Counted from the stretch's first letter, positions 1-9,291 are shown. The stretch is DNA of 64,000 nt from Ophiobolus disseminans (GCA_010093685.1 MU006220.1:713502-777501), one strand, 5' to 3'. The notes: generated from the letters alone by a model not told the origin. Numbers and translations: made by a program.

Positions 1-1917
1 AGCCATCCGACTCTCCTTCTTTTTTTGCTTCCTCCGCTGCTTCTCCCGTTTCCGCTGTTCCTTCCTGTCCTCGGCAGTGGCGAATGCCTTGTTATGTGGT
101 GTGACTTTGTTGTCTACTTGCCACTTCTCCATCAGCTTCATCTGGGTCTTGAAACGGCTTCTGCTGACTCCCGTAAGCTTGGGAAGTGGCAGGCCCCTTG
201 AGTCGCGTCTAAACTTGTGTCCATCGACCGCAGCCTGCGCCGCCGAGAGCTCGTCGCGTGGTGATGAGCTGGAGTTGTATGCGAAGGTGAACTGGTTGAG
301 CTTTGGCGGGGTGTGTGGCTCGTTCTTGACGTTGTTAAGGTTATGATTGCCGTGGCCCAGGCGGACAGGACAGAGCGGCAGTGAGCAGTCTGGTTTGTGA
401 TCGGTGACGTTTGGCGGCAGGCTGACTTTGCCATCAGGGTTCGCCAGAGAATGCGCGTACATACAATGTATTGCCTGACCGTTTCTACGCCGGGGCCGAG
501 GCGAACAATAACCCTTGTGGTACCAGTAGAAGCAGATCAGTGCACTGCCGCCCTGCGCACGAGGCCCTCTAGGCGCGCACGCGGGAGCCTTGGAGAGCTG
601 GAGAGGCTGAGGATAGACAGACGCTGGTGAACGGTCTGGCGTTGGCTTTCGCTTAGTGCGCTTGTAGTCATCCAGGCGCTCATTTGGCAAAGTAGTCCTT
701 GTCCTCTTGCGCTTGAAGGTGCCCATATGACTCAGTGACAGGAGCGGCTCCTCCGCATCAGATGACGGAGAAACAGGAGGCACGTATTCAGACAAGTCGA
801 CGTAATCCATGTTGCTGGATAGATTCGCTGTCTGTTCCGTTGTTGGTGGTGCTGGTGTCAAAGCGGGTGGGGCGTGAGTGTTCGGATCGAGTGTTTGCGT
901 CGCAGGCTTCATTGCGCCTTCCTCAACAAGATCGTCGTTACCAGAGTCGGAACAGTCGGAATATGGGCCAGTCAGAGGACGACTGCTCGGCTCGAAGAGC
1001 AGCAGCACGTTCGCGGGTGTATCGAGGATGCTTGCAGCCGAGTGAAAGCTCTCGTCACTGAACGTCGAATCTACTGGGAACACAAGGCTGTTGGGCTTGA
1101 CGTATGTCATGTCGATGGGCGGAAGGTCCTTGTAGTCGACCAGCGACTCGATATCCTCCTGGTCCTTATGGTCTCCATGTGCGATATTCGTATCATCGTA
1201 AATATCATCACTCTCGACGTCGCGAAACCTCAGGCCGATTGGCGTCGGAGCGCTATGGTCGGTGTAAGTCATGTCGATGGGCGGAAGGTCTTCGTAGTCG
1301 ACCAGCGGCTCGACATTCTCCTTGTTCTCTTCTGCGTCGTTCACGTCATGGTGGATATCATCGCTCTCGCTCTCGTCGTCGCTGAGTGTCAGGTCGATGT
1401 ATGGCATGATCAGCTCGCCTTCGTCTTCTTCCGTGTTGGTGTCGGTATAATCGCTCTCGTAATCGCTCTCGATCACCACGACAGACGCTGCGCGATTGGC
1501 ACGGCTCATGGTTGCTCCATCAAGCTGTCCACTGAGCTGCTGCTTTCGACCTGTCTGCTGGCAAGCCACCAGAGCCTCTCGTAGCGGGCAGAGAGGTAGC
1601 TTGCACGGCTCGTAATGTACGTAGCCTGGAGGAGATGACAGCGGCCAGGTGATGTGAGACTCATGTGCTAGAGTGCATCTCTCGCCGCGACGGCAGCTAC
1701 CGTGGTACCAGAAGAAGCAGATTTGTTTTGGAGGGCCCGTTGGGGTTGGAGACGGCGATGGGGTTTTGAGAACTTCGATCCTGGCTTTAGACGGTGGAGT
1801 CGCGTTTGTGTTTCGCTGCGCGTGGTTGTGCTTGAGTTTCCAGAATTGCGGGCAGCCACAAACCCCATCTTGTGTGTCGTTGATAGGGCATTTGCAGGTC
1901 CTGCGAGAGCCGTCCAT
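1..1917 (-). CDS. CCCH zinc-finger protein with two finger modules and acidic centre, partial (3' end outside window)
   Basis: The frame stays open from the ATG at 1917 to base 1: 639 codons and no stop, so the C-terminus lies beyond the left edge. Residues 67-85 form a classic C-x7-C-x5-C-x3-H finger (C67, C75, C81, H85). About 20 residues later comes CKLPLCP (C105, C110). The pair recurs near the other end: a looser C-x8-C-x13-C-x3-H finger (C462, C471, C485, H489) followed by CSLPLCP (C511, C516). Between them lies an acidic region with an imperfect tandem repeat of about 51-54 codons (LVDYEDLPPIDMTY and LVDYKDLPPIDMTY). The visible C-terminus is Lys/Arg-rich. An in-frame stop lies near 2035, and 1917 is the first ATG after it. 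CCCH fingers usually bind RNA; the role of this protein is unknown to me. Confidence 0.8.
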   Translation of the reverse strand, partial: MDGSRRTCKCPINDTQDGVCGCPQFWKLKHNHAQRNTNATPPSKARIEVLKTPSPSPTPTGPPKQICFFWYHGSCRRGERCTLAHESHITWPLSSPPGYVHYEPCKLPLCPLREALVACQQTGRKQQLSGQLDGATMSRANRAASVVVIESDYESDYTDTNTEEDEGELIMPYIDLTLSDDESESDDIHHDVNDAEENKENVEPLVDYEDLPPIDMTYTDHSAPTPIGLRFRDVESDDIYDDTNIAHGDHKDQEDIESLVDYKDLPPIDMTYVKPNSLVFPVDSTFSDESFHSAASILDTPANVLLLFEPSSRPLTGPYSDCSDSGNDDLVEEGAMKPATQTLDPNTHAPPALTPAPPTTEQTANLSSNMDYVDLSEYVPPVSPSSDAEEPLLSLSHMGTFKRKRTRTTLPNERLDDYKRTKRKPTPDRSPASVYPQPLQLSKAPACAPRGPRAQGGSALICFYWYHKGYCSPRPRRRNGQAIHCMYAHSLANPDGKVSLPPNVTDHKPDCSLPLCPVRLGHGNHNLNNVKNEPHTPPKLNQFTFAYNSSSSPRDELSAAQAAVDGHKFRRDSRGLPLPKLTGVSRSRFKTQMKLMEKWQVDNKVTPHNKAFATAEDRKEQRKREKQRRKQKKKESRMA

Positions 1918-2375
1918 TGTTTCTGTCGCGTGGAAGGTCTTAGGAGCCGGGGTGTAGTATGAGGGTGATATCTTCAGAAGCCTGTGGTTGAGGTGATGGA
2001 TGTTGTGTGCAGGTTTGACGTAGAGCAGGGGCTGTCATTTAATTGTGAGAGCAAACTATTGCAAAATCTTCACAATAGCTATAAAGTGCTATTGGGTCTA
2101 AGGAGGCTAGAAGCGGTGGGGTTAGCGGCTGCCAGGTGAAGGAGACGCACAAGTGAGAGCCGACGGTGCAACCGTTGAAACCCGGATCTCAGTTGCGAAA
2201 GGTGAAAGTGACAAATAGGCTCTTGACATAGTTGGATGCATACGCGCATCAACGAAGCTGGCCATAAGTGCATAAGTGCAGTGCTAGTAGTACGTGAGCT
2301 GAGATGTATTGAAGTACTCCACCTTCATCCCAAGCCTCATCTGATGTCGGATGTGAACGAACGAAGAATTATGCC
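1918..2375. other. Intergenic, CCCH gene 5' side / oxygenase 3' side
   Basis: This stretch holds the upstream region of the CCCH gene and the 3' flank of the oxygenase gene. I see no coding signal, RNA gene or repeat in it. Confidence 0.5.
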
Positions 2376-3876
2376 CTACCACATCTTCCCCAGAATATGC
2401 GAAGCAATCTTGACTGACACTACTGTGCCCACGCCCACCAATCCAACAAAGATACCGAACGCCCTCAAATTCCTCATTTCCAAACCAGAAGTCTTCATCT
2501 TCGCCTCACCAATGTCGCCAAGATTGGTCAGAGTATCGTACTGCGGAACGTACTTGAAGTCAAACGTTGTCTGCGTGCCACCGAGGCCCCACTTAGCCTG
2601 CACGATGACATCCCAGAAGATCTTCTTCGCTCGTCGAACGTGGTCTTTGTCCAGTGATGGAATGAGGCGGTAGGCGTAGCAGTAGAACATGAAGAACAGG
2701 CATTGGCCAGCCATGAGAGACCAATAATACCAGGACACTTGTTTGAGGCCTAGTCGGTCCGAGAGCTCGTTGCCATTCAGCCAACGTGCACTGGCGACGA
2801 GCATGTCTGCAGATACAAAGGTCGGAGGCTCTTCTTTGAGGGCGTATATGATGTTGTTGGCCATGGTCTTGGACATATCTGATGGGTCCACTTCATTGTA
2901 GAAAAGCGTCTCCATGGAGGCCTTTGCTTTCGCTCGAGTTGAGAAGTAATGGTCAGGTGTGCCGAGAAGGTATGCGATGTACCGCCACAACGCGATATAG
3001 TCGTCTATTTCTTGGCCACTTAGGAATATACCTTGTCGAGGGAAGCTGAGCCAGATCAAGGATGATGAAAAGGTACCGATTGTTGCAATCTGATCAAGAT
3101 CGTTGACAGGTATGCCCCACTCCTCCAGATTGAAATACGATGGCCTTTGGTGCGCAAGTTTGACGATGCGCTGGCGTACTGCGGCGTGGAGTAGTCGAAC
3201 TCGTATTGAAGAGGCAAACCCCTCTCCGCCAGGCTGAATACCCTCCAAGGTCCTCGTGCATTGCAGAATGTGTTGAGTAGTCTCGAACAGCCTGCCTCGG
3301 GCGACCTTTGTACTGAAGCCTCCGGTACGTGCTAAGGTTTCAACGACTCGTGCAGCACCCATGCCACCAAGTAGCGACTGGAAAGTCAGACCAGTCAGAG
3401 CAGGACCGCCATATCGATAGAATACATCTTGGCCCCTCTCGATTTGGTCCCAATCCACCCAATCCGGCACGGTGTTGACTTCTTGCCACAACTGGTCAAG
3501 CTTAGGATTTGACGAGTGATGTTCTTTGAGTAGAGCGTAGAGATCTCGCCGGGGTACTGGAAGGCTTTCCTTTTTCTCAACCTCATTCCCTGTCACCGAA
3601 GATGGCGCCGGCTGCCGATCATTGTTGTTTCGCGGCAGCGCATTGTTCTTTGGTGGCGAAATCTCGTTCAGTATGTCAAGGCACTCCTCCGCCAGGACGT
3701 CATAAGAAGATTTCAGTTTCTCGACTTGTTCAGGCGTGAAGTGGTCTTTGGTCCACTCAAACTCGTACCCCCAGGCGCTGCACGGGGTCAGCAGGTAAAA
3801 ATGTCAGGAGGAAACACTCTGAAGCTCACTATCTAGTGTTCTCTGTACGACGGCGGAATGGGTTACGCAAGGCCAT
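2376..3876 (-). CDS. MpaB/rubber-oxygenase (DUF2236, Lcp-like) family protein
   Basis: Two exons, 3876-3830 and 3777-2376 (52-nt intron, GTGAGC donor, GTGCAG acceptor), give 482 aa. The protein starts MALRNPFRRR and reads through RYAWGYEFEW across the junction. RVRLLHAAVR at about residues 208-217 matches the conserved helix of the ER-bound oxygenase mpaB / latex-clearing protein family, where a His in such a helix coordinates heme. Hydrophobic stretches occur mid-protein (SWYYWSLMAGQCLFFMFYCY) and near the C-terminus (AFGIFVGLVGVGTVVSVKIA), consistent with a membrane-bound enzyme. Known members cleave C=C bonds (rubber, or the farnesyl chain in mycophenolic acid synthesis). The substrate here is unknown, and no biosynthetic genes adjoin it. 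Confidence 0.82.
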
Positions 3877-4609
3877 AGCTGTCGAGAGAAACGTACAACC
3901 AGAAATCCAACCGACTAAGAACGCAAAAAGTGCGGAGTAATGGAGGCGTATGCCTAAAGCATGTGAATGTTAAAGACGAATGGAATCGACACCGTCATAT
4001 AATACCCAGGCGCTAATTCACGACGGATCCACTTCCATGTCGCCTCTTTGAACATGAGACCCTTTCTATCCTTCCCTTTCGCGACTCCCATGCGGCCGGA
4101 TCTTTGCCAGTGGCTATCCGAAGAGAATGTATCGGCCCGTGGGGGATAGCATCGTGAGCTCGACCCTGTCTCGACGTCATCATCCGGCTTTAGCTTGCAA
4201 GGGTTAGACAACTTAGACGTGTGAGACGCATGTAAGGGTGCAGAACGTCTTGATAGTTTAGTATGATATGCAAATATATGCTCCGGTCGTCAAATTCGGG
4301 CCTCCCGGCGAGTGTGTTAAGAATCTTTAACTATGGGTCCTCTAGGGTTGATGATACATACTCGGTTGCACCTTTCTGTTTGAGCAGGATATCTTGCAGT
4401 AAATATGATTTGATGTCTATGGCTCAAAGCGATTAGTTGATATATTTAAATCACGAAGAAAGGTATGATAAATTGTCGATGTTCAGGTTGAGGTCGTACA
4501 AGATGCGTGGATCGTTGTGGCGTCAGCCCGAAGATGTTCAGGGTCCGTGCATATAATTTCTCGAACTCTATGGCAGGAGCACCTCCTCCAAAACAACATC
4601 ACAAAAACC
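3877..4609. other. Intergenic between divergent oxygenase and rrg9
   Basis: This is a divergent promoter region. It is moderately AT-rich around 4240-4470. Reading frames here (for example 3954-4211 on the minus strand) have no start context or family resemblance. No RNA gene was seen. Confidence 0.5.
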
Positions 4610-5341
4610 ATGTCTTGCCACAATTGCGCGAGAAGGACGTTGAGCCTGTTTATCCGCTCATTGGTCAACACGGAATCGACCTTGCCGCTGCGCCCAACCA
4701 CGATCCGTAATGCGCAGCCCTCGCGTTTCTTCACCACCGCTCGCCACCCGTACAAACCCGAGAGAGCCGAAGAGCAGCGCCCAAAGGACGTCATTGAAGA
4801 CATTACCGAAGAAGACACAAACCAGAGAAGGGAGCGCCCGTCATGGCAGTTGCAGAAAGCAGCCCTGAAAGAGAAGCTGGGCGGAGAAGCCTGGAATCCG
4901 CGCAAAAGGCTATCGCCCGACACGGTAGAAGGCATACGCCACCTACACAACACACAACCAACCAAGTTCACGACACCAGTTCTCGCACAGCACTTCAAAG
5001 TCAGTGCAGAAGCTATACGCCGCATACTGAAGAGCAAATGGCAGCCCTCAGACGAACAATACGAGGACCGCATGCAGAGGTGGAGTAAGCGGGGCGAGAG
5101 GATATGGACGAATATGGTGGAGTTGGGCGTCAAGCCGCCGAAGCAATGGAGAGACATGGGTGTGGGAAGGGCAACAAACGGACAGCGACCGAAGTGGAAG
5201 TCACGGCACAGAAACATGGTGGATGTAAGAGATAGTGCGAGCGACAACTTTGTGGTCGAAGATGGGGATATCATTCCTATCGTGGATGGGTCTGGGAAGT
5301 CAAGACGACCGATTGAGTTACCGCTGTCACAACGACTTTGA
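4610..5341 (+). CDS. rrg9: Rrg9-type mitochondrial protein (neugrin family)
   Basis: A single exon of 243 aa. I start it at the ATG at 4610 (context AAAACCATGT), because the upstream in-frame start at 4517 is only GTG. The N-terminus (MSCHNCARRTLSLFIRSL) is basic and hydrophobic with no acidic residues early on, and RFFTTARHPY follows; this fits a mitochondrial presequence. The core block WQLQKAALKEKLGG, WNPRKRLSPDTVEGIR and VSAEAIRRILKSKW is the neugrin/Rrg9 signature. In yeast Rrg9 is needed for mitochondrial DNA maintenance and respiratory growth; the same role is inferred here from family membership. Confidence 0.9.
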   Translation: MSCHNCARRTLSLFIRSLVNTESTLPLRPTTIRNAQPSRFFTTARHPYKPERAEEQRPKDVIEDITEEDTNQRRERPSWQLQKAALKEKLGGEAWNPRKRLSPDTVEGIRHLHNTQPTKFTTPVLAQHFKVSAEAIRRILKSKWQPSDEQYEDRMQRWSKRGERIWTNMVELGVKPPKQWRDMGVGRATNGQRPKWKSRHRNMVDVRDSASDNFVVEDGDIIPIVDGSGKSRRPIELPLSQRL

Positions 5342-5863
5342 GGGATTCATAAATATACGCATATTCTGTCACAATCGACCGAATGGCATATACGTACCAC
5401 ACCACTCACGAACTAAACTTCCCAGCAACCGCTTAGAAAAGCGATACCGAACAAAGATCGGCGTTTGCTTTCACAAACGCAATGGCGAACATGAATGAGC
5501 ACATGCAATATCCGGAACTGCCATCTCTCAGTCAATCAGAGCTCGCAACTCCTTGTCTCAAAACCACAATACTAAGTGTGGAGATAGATCATCGAGTAGT
5601 AACAGTCACCGCTCAACATCTTGAAAAGTATGTTCAGAGTTTAATATCGATTAAATTATTGCGCTCCAAGTATTACTCATCCCCTTCTCAATCCCAAACG
5701 CCTGAGTCGCAGCAAAGTGGTATCTTGCGCTCTTCCTCCTATTCCCAATCCTAAATCCCAAATGCCCAGGAAACTCCATGCCGCAAGAATCACTTTTCCA
5801 TATCCATACCCAATGCTTCATCCCGAATCATTACTCCATCCTCCCAATCCCTCTTCTCCTAGT
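5342..5863. other. Intergenic, convergent 3' flanks
   Basis: Convergent 3' ends of rrg9 and the three-repeat protein gene. The right part is low-complexity, pyrimidine-rich on the plus strand (runs of TCCCAATCC-like text at 5690-5860). No gene seen. Confidence 0.5.
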
Positions 5864-6304
5864 TCATGCGCCATAAACAGCCGCACTCGCAGACCTGACA
5901 CTCCTGTGGTGCTCAACCGCCCTGCTCTTAACCGCGCTCCAAACCTTCTCATAGTTCCTCGGCTTTCCCTGCTCCAGGGCCTCACGCTCAGCCTCAAAGC
6001 TAACCTTTGGCGTAGGAGCAGCCGAGCTAGCGCGCGACGACGAAGCCGGCGTGGAAGCTCCCGGCGCGTAGAAGACCGAGTAGGCGGCGTTCATGTCGCT
6101 GTGGTGCTGCTTGAGGGCCTTCCATGCTTTGGTGATGTTGCGGTCCTGCGAGGCGGAGGAGGAGGTGGAGGCGTTGCGGGAGGGGGTAGGTGTGGAGGCG
6201 GAGCTGGTTGTACGGGGTGCGTAGGTTGCTTGGTAGGCGGCATTGAGGCTTTCGTGGTGGGCCTTTGCGCGGGCGGCGATGGTGGAGAGGACGTTGGATG
6301 GCAT
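5864..6304 (-). CDS. Small protein with three HH...AAY repeats, unknown function
   Basis: A 146-aa single-exon ORF from the ATG at 6304 (MPSNVLST). It has three degenerate copies of one motif: ARAKAHHESLNAAYQATYAP, KALKQHHSDMNAAYSVFYAP and AVKSRAVEHHRSVRSASAAV. Ser/Thr/Ala-rich linkers separate them, and the protein ends in VYGA. There is no signal peptide or membrane segment. Upstream lie a TATA box about 200 bp away and a long C/A-rich leader with AAGC and CAC runs, a layout seen at strongly expressed fungal genes. I do not recognise the family. The repeat looks like a short amphipathic helix with a His-His pair. In-frame translation could extend 5' only from a non-ATG codon. Confidence 0.72.
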   Translation of the reverse strand: MPSNVLSTIAARAKAHHESLNAAYQATYAPRTTSSASTPTPSRNASTSSSASQDRNITKAWKALKQHHSDMNAAYSVFYAPGASTPASSSRASSAAPTPKVSFEAEREALEQGKPRNYEKVWSAVKSRAVEHHRSVRSASAAVYGA

Positions 6305-6500
6305 TTTGATTGTTGGTGGTGTGGTGTTTGTTTGGTGGTGGTGGTTGATGATGATGGTGGTGGTGTTCAAGTTGAGTCGAGTTCGATTGATTGATATATC
6401 TCGAAGGTTGATAGTCTTGAAGTGTGATGCTTTGCTTTGCTTTGCTTGATGGTTGTTTGCTTATTGTGATGATATCCCATCCAGACCATACCCACCCTCC

Positions 6501-6509
6501 TTATATACC
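6501..6509 (-). promoter_or_regulatory. TATA box of the three-repeat protein gene
   Basis: GGTATATAAGG read on the minus strand, about 197 nt upstream of the ATG at 6304. A C/A-rich leader lies between the two. Confidence 0.55.
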
Positions 6510-6712
6510 AAATCCACCTCTCCCAATATTTCCTTATGACACCAACTAAGCATCACCAGCACGAGTCACCCACCCACTACACAATTTTCCCATCCCAGGC
6601 GCGCCTTACCCATCCTTCACGCCTTGCGCATGTCCTACCACATCACCTAATCCTCCGCAGCCAATCACGCCCCGCAGCCACTTACCAATCCACACAATTT
6701 TGTCAGCAAAAA

Positions 6713-6771
6713 CCGCAGGGCGCGCGACAAGTGGCGCGTGCGCAATGACGGAGAACTCTCGCGCCCTGCGG
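6713..6771. repeat. Perfect 12-bp inverted repeat
   Basis: CCGCAGGGCGCG at 6713-6724 is matched by CGCGCCCTGCGG at 6760-6771, with a 35-bp spacer. It lies about 410 bp upstream of the three-repeat gene's ATG. A related CGCCCTGC occurs again near 6795. It could be a paired factor-binding site; the function is unproven. Confidence 0.6.
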
Positions 6772-6924
6772 AAAACCACCTAGAAGCGCAAACACGCCCT
6801 GCAACATGTCGATTGCTCCACGTCCTGTGCGTGTTTTCCGACGGCGGCTAAAATTAACAGTGCATTAGCTCATCGCATCGCACAGAAGACGTCAGAAGTC
6901 CCTTCAGAGATTTATCCCCTTTTC

Positions 6925-7213
6925 CGTTAAGTGTTAGACAAATGCCTTTGGAGGCATGGCCAATGAAAATTTGCTATTGAATGCGCCTTACATGCAGGCC
7001 AATTACGTTTCTCCCAGCACGTGCGCCGCACCTAGCCGCCGCGAGTTCTTCGGCGAGACCGCTTGGCGAGATTTCACGATGTTTTGCTAGAAGGTGCTGG
7101 TGGGTGCGGTTGCATTGGGAGTGGATGCTTGTACGTAAATGCCACGAAGTAGGGGAGCGGACTTGGTCGTTAAGTGTTAGAGGACTGCCATTGGAGGTCT
7201 GGTGAGGAAAACT
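6925..7213. repeat. Imperfect direct repeat, about 45 bp, offset 243 bp
   Basis: Both copies begin CGTTAAGTGTTAGA, continue with TGCC-TTGGAGG and end near AAAA (6925-6971 and 7168-7213). They are non-coding as far as I can see. Confidence 0.55.
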
Positions 7214-7486
7214 CTGGAAACTGATTCTTGCGATCGGGAGATGGTGAGACTGTTGGGTGTGGAGTGGTGTGATGGGACTGATTCGGACAGGGTCGCCGTG
7301 CATCGTGAGTTTTCGACGAGGTTTGATGCGCGCATGACTTGGAGGTTCGTGTTCGCAAGCGCATGATTCTCGGTGACTCTGGAATGTTCATTGAAGTTCG
7401 GTCGCAAATGCTAATATCGTGAAATCTCAATCATCGACGTAGAACGCATGATCCTGCGGTCTTCCCTGCAGATGCAAATGCCATGC

Positions 7487-8479
7487 TCAAGCACTCCACC
7501 GCATGAAGCCAAAGATGGTATTAATTAACACCCCCATAACAACCGCCAACTGCCTTCTGCGACTCCACACCCCATCTTCTCTAAACCCCCAGACCAGTGC
7601 TCCCAGCGGCCAGAAGAAGCCCGTCATATAGCCCCATAGCATATCGTCCAGCCCGCCGTCCTCCACGGCAAACCCCGCGCCCCAGCCGGTATCTCCGCCT
7701 TCCCCAGTCAGCGCGGGAGACGGGTCCGTGGCCGTGCTGTCGAGCCAACGATCCTCGAGCACGCGCATCTCGGCGGGCGAGGGCATGGTGTCGGGTGTGT
7801 GCGTGAAGGAGAGGTTCGTTTGGAAGTGCGAGCGCAGGGAGGCTACTTCCTGGGGCGTGAAGCCCGAGGAGAGTAAGCGGTCGAAGCCTTGAGCTTGGGG
7901 CTGGGGCGCGGTGGTGGTAGTGGAGCTGCGACGGAGGGCATCACTGCTACTACTTGTTGTATCTGTACGGCGCCGTGTACCTACGGGTTTGGAAGCATCG
8001 GATCGCGCCCTTAGAGCTTGTTCGGTGGACTCGGCCAGCGCTGCCTCGCTGGCGAGCTCAGTGGGTGTGAGCGCATCGCCCAGGGAGCAGTGTATGTAGT
8101 ACTTTCTCACGTCTGGGGGTGTCTCTGCCGTCGTGCCATATACTGCAGCTGGGCTCTCCCGCAGCGGCTGTTTCCCCTTCCGCTTGCTACTTGCTTCATC
8201 CCCATCGTGTGGTTTGTCGCGCCGCGGTGGAGGTGGCGGTATTCGTAGTGATTTCGACAATGGGTCTGTGTCAGCGAGGACTTTGCCTGCATAGATCAAG
8301 CGGAGGCGTGCCGAGTGATGATTAGGTGGTAGGTTCTCGCGGATGAGTTGCTTCAGAGAAAGCGTGGTAATCGCCCAGGTCGAACGATGCTTGATTGAGA
8401 GCGGAAGATCTGGTACAGAAGCTGTGAAGCGAATGATCAAGTAAATGAGCTGCTCCGGTAGGGCTGTCGCGTCCGTCAT
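7487..8479 (-). CDS. dsc3: Dsc E3 ligase complex subunit 3 (ubiquitin-like, DUF2407)
   Basis: Single exon, 330 aa, from the ATG at 8479. The N-terminal 85 residues are ubiquitin-like (IYLIIRFTASVPDLPLSI, then TLSLKQLIRENLPP and LRLIYAGKVLADTDPLS), followed by a Pro/Arg-rich linker. The C-terminal half carries the DUF2407_C pattern: GFDRLLSSGFTPQEVASLRS, then two membrane segments near the end (WGYMTGFFWPLGALVWGF and QLAVVMGVLINTIFGFMRW). This arrangement is that of Dsc3, a subunit of the Golgi Dsc ubiquitin ligase that cleaves SREBP and degrades membrane proteins. Function is inferred from the architecture. Confidence 0.88.
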   Translation of the reverse strand: MTDATALPEQLIYLIIRFTASVPDLPLSIKHRSTWAITTLSLKQLIRENLPPNHHSARLRLIYAGKVLADTDPLSKSLRIPPPPPRRDKPHDGDEASSKRKGKQPLRESPAAVYGTTAETPPDVRKYYIHCSLGDALTPTELASEAALAESTEQALRARSDASKPVGTRRRTDTTSSSSDALRRSSTTTTAPQPQAQGFDRLLSSGFTPQEVASLRSHFQTNLSFTHTPDTMPSPAEMRVLEDRWLDSTATDPSPALTGEGGDTGWGAGFAVEDGGLDDMLWGYMTGFFWPLGALVWGFREDGVWSRRRQLAVVMGVLINTIFGFMRWSA

Positions 8480-8748
8480 GTTGGTGGTGGAGCGATGCCG
8501 CGGCGGAGCTCGGAGGTGTCGAGTACACGTGCGTGGGGAGGACGTCGATAGGAAGCGCTATTCTTCCAATCGTACATGACGATGTTCTAGTCTCGTAAAA
8601 TGTGTTATCGTTCTCACATGGTGGTGTAGTAGACTGAACGTACGCGACTGCGGCGATCCGGAGCTATGGCATCATACATCCGAATCACCCCCCATCTTTT
8701 GCCCTAACCTTGAATCACCACATAATTACACCAACCTCCAATCTCACA

Positions 8749-9179
8749 ATGACCATCGTTCACATCGTACTATTCGAGTGGAAGTCCTCAGCGACACCTG
8801 AAAAGATTAATGAAGTCTGTTTATATTCAAGTATTGATATGATACATTTACTAATGCTACACAGGCATGCAATCGCATGCTCGCACTAAGCGACAAATGC
8901 GTTCACCCAACTTCCCAAAGGACTTACATCAAGTCCTTCTCGGGCGGAAAGAACAATAGCCCAGAGGGCCAGGCGGTAGGTAGATAGCCAGGACCTACTA
9001 AAGTGGTTGCTGATATTCGCCAGGACCCTTACACACATGGCTTCGTAGTCGAGTTTGAGAGTGCCGAAGACAGAGACTACTACGTGTACAAGGACCCGGC
9101 GCACCAGGATTTTGTCAAATTTGCAGGAGAGGTGGCAAACGGCGTGAAAGTGGTGGACTATGAAGTAGGGAAAATTTGA
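8749..9179 (+). CDS. Dabb (stress-responsive A/B-barrel) domain protein
   Basis: Three short exons, 8749-8814, 8865-8975 and 9024-9179, joined in phase 0 by 50- and 48-nt introns, give 110 aa. The first intron has the unusual donor GTCTGT. The protein starts MTIVHIVLFEWKS and contains YIKSFSGGKNNSPEG and HGFVVEFESAEDRDYYVYKD, the conserved core of the Dabb dimeric alpha/beta-barrel family (His in HIVLF, FVVEF strand, DRDYY). Members range from stress-induced proteins of unknown activity to small cyclases. It is easily missed because no exon exceeds 160 nt. Convergent with isa1, whose stop lies 113 bp away. Confidence 0.88.
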
Positions 9180-9291
9180 TGAAGCGTGAGATGAAAGACA
9201 TGTACAAGTTGAGATATCATGCCAAATTATAACGCCTAGTATGCTTCGCCAATCGATGATGTACGGTCTATAATAAACAATCGTAGGGGTA

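Larger units (their letters stand above)
6305..7486. other. Intergenic 1.2 kb with short inverted and direct repeats
   Basis: Holds the leader and promoter of the three-repeat gene and the 3' flank of the Dsc3 gene. It contains a perfect 12-bp inverted repeat (6713-6724 / 6760-6771) and an imperfect direct repeat of about 45 bp (6925-6971 / 7168-7213). No convincing gene. Confidence 0.5.

Noticed and set aside
874..1584. Plus-strand 236-codon frame
   Set aside because: Antisense shadow of the acidic region of the CCCH gene; its Val/Ile/Asp-rich text mirrors that region.
4517..4609. 31-codon 5' extension of rrg9
   Set aside because: Begins at GTG; the ATG at 4610 has a better context and yields a proper presequence.
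8886..9291. C-terminal extension of isa1 to 394 aa
   Set aside because: Intron read-through; splicing at 9382/9333 gives the expected TEQCGCGESF ending.
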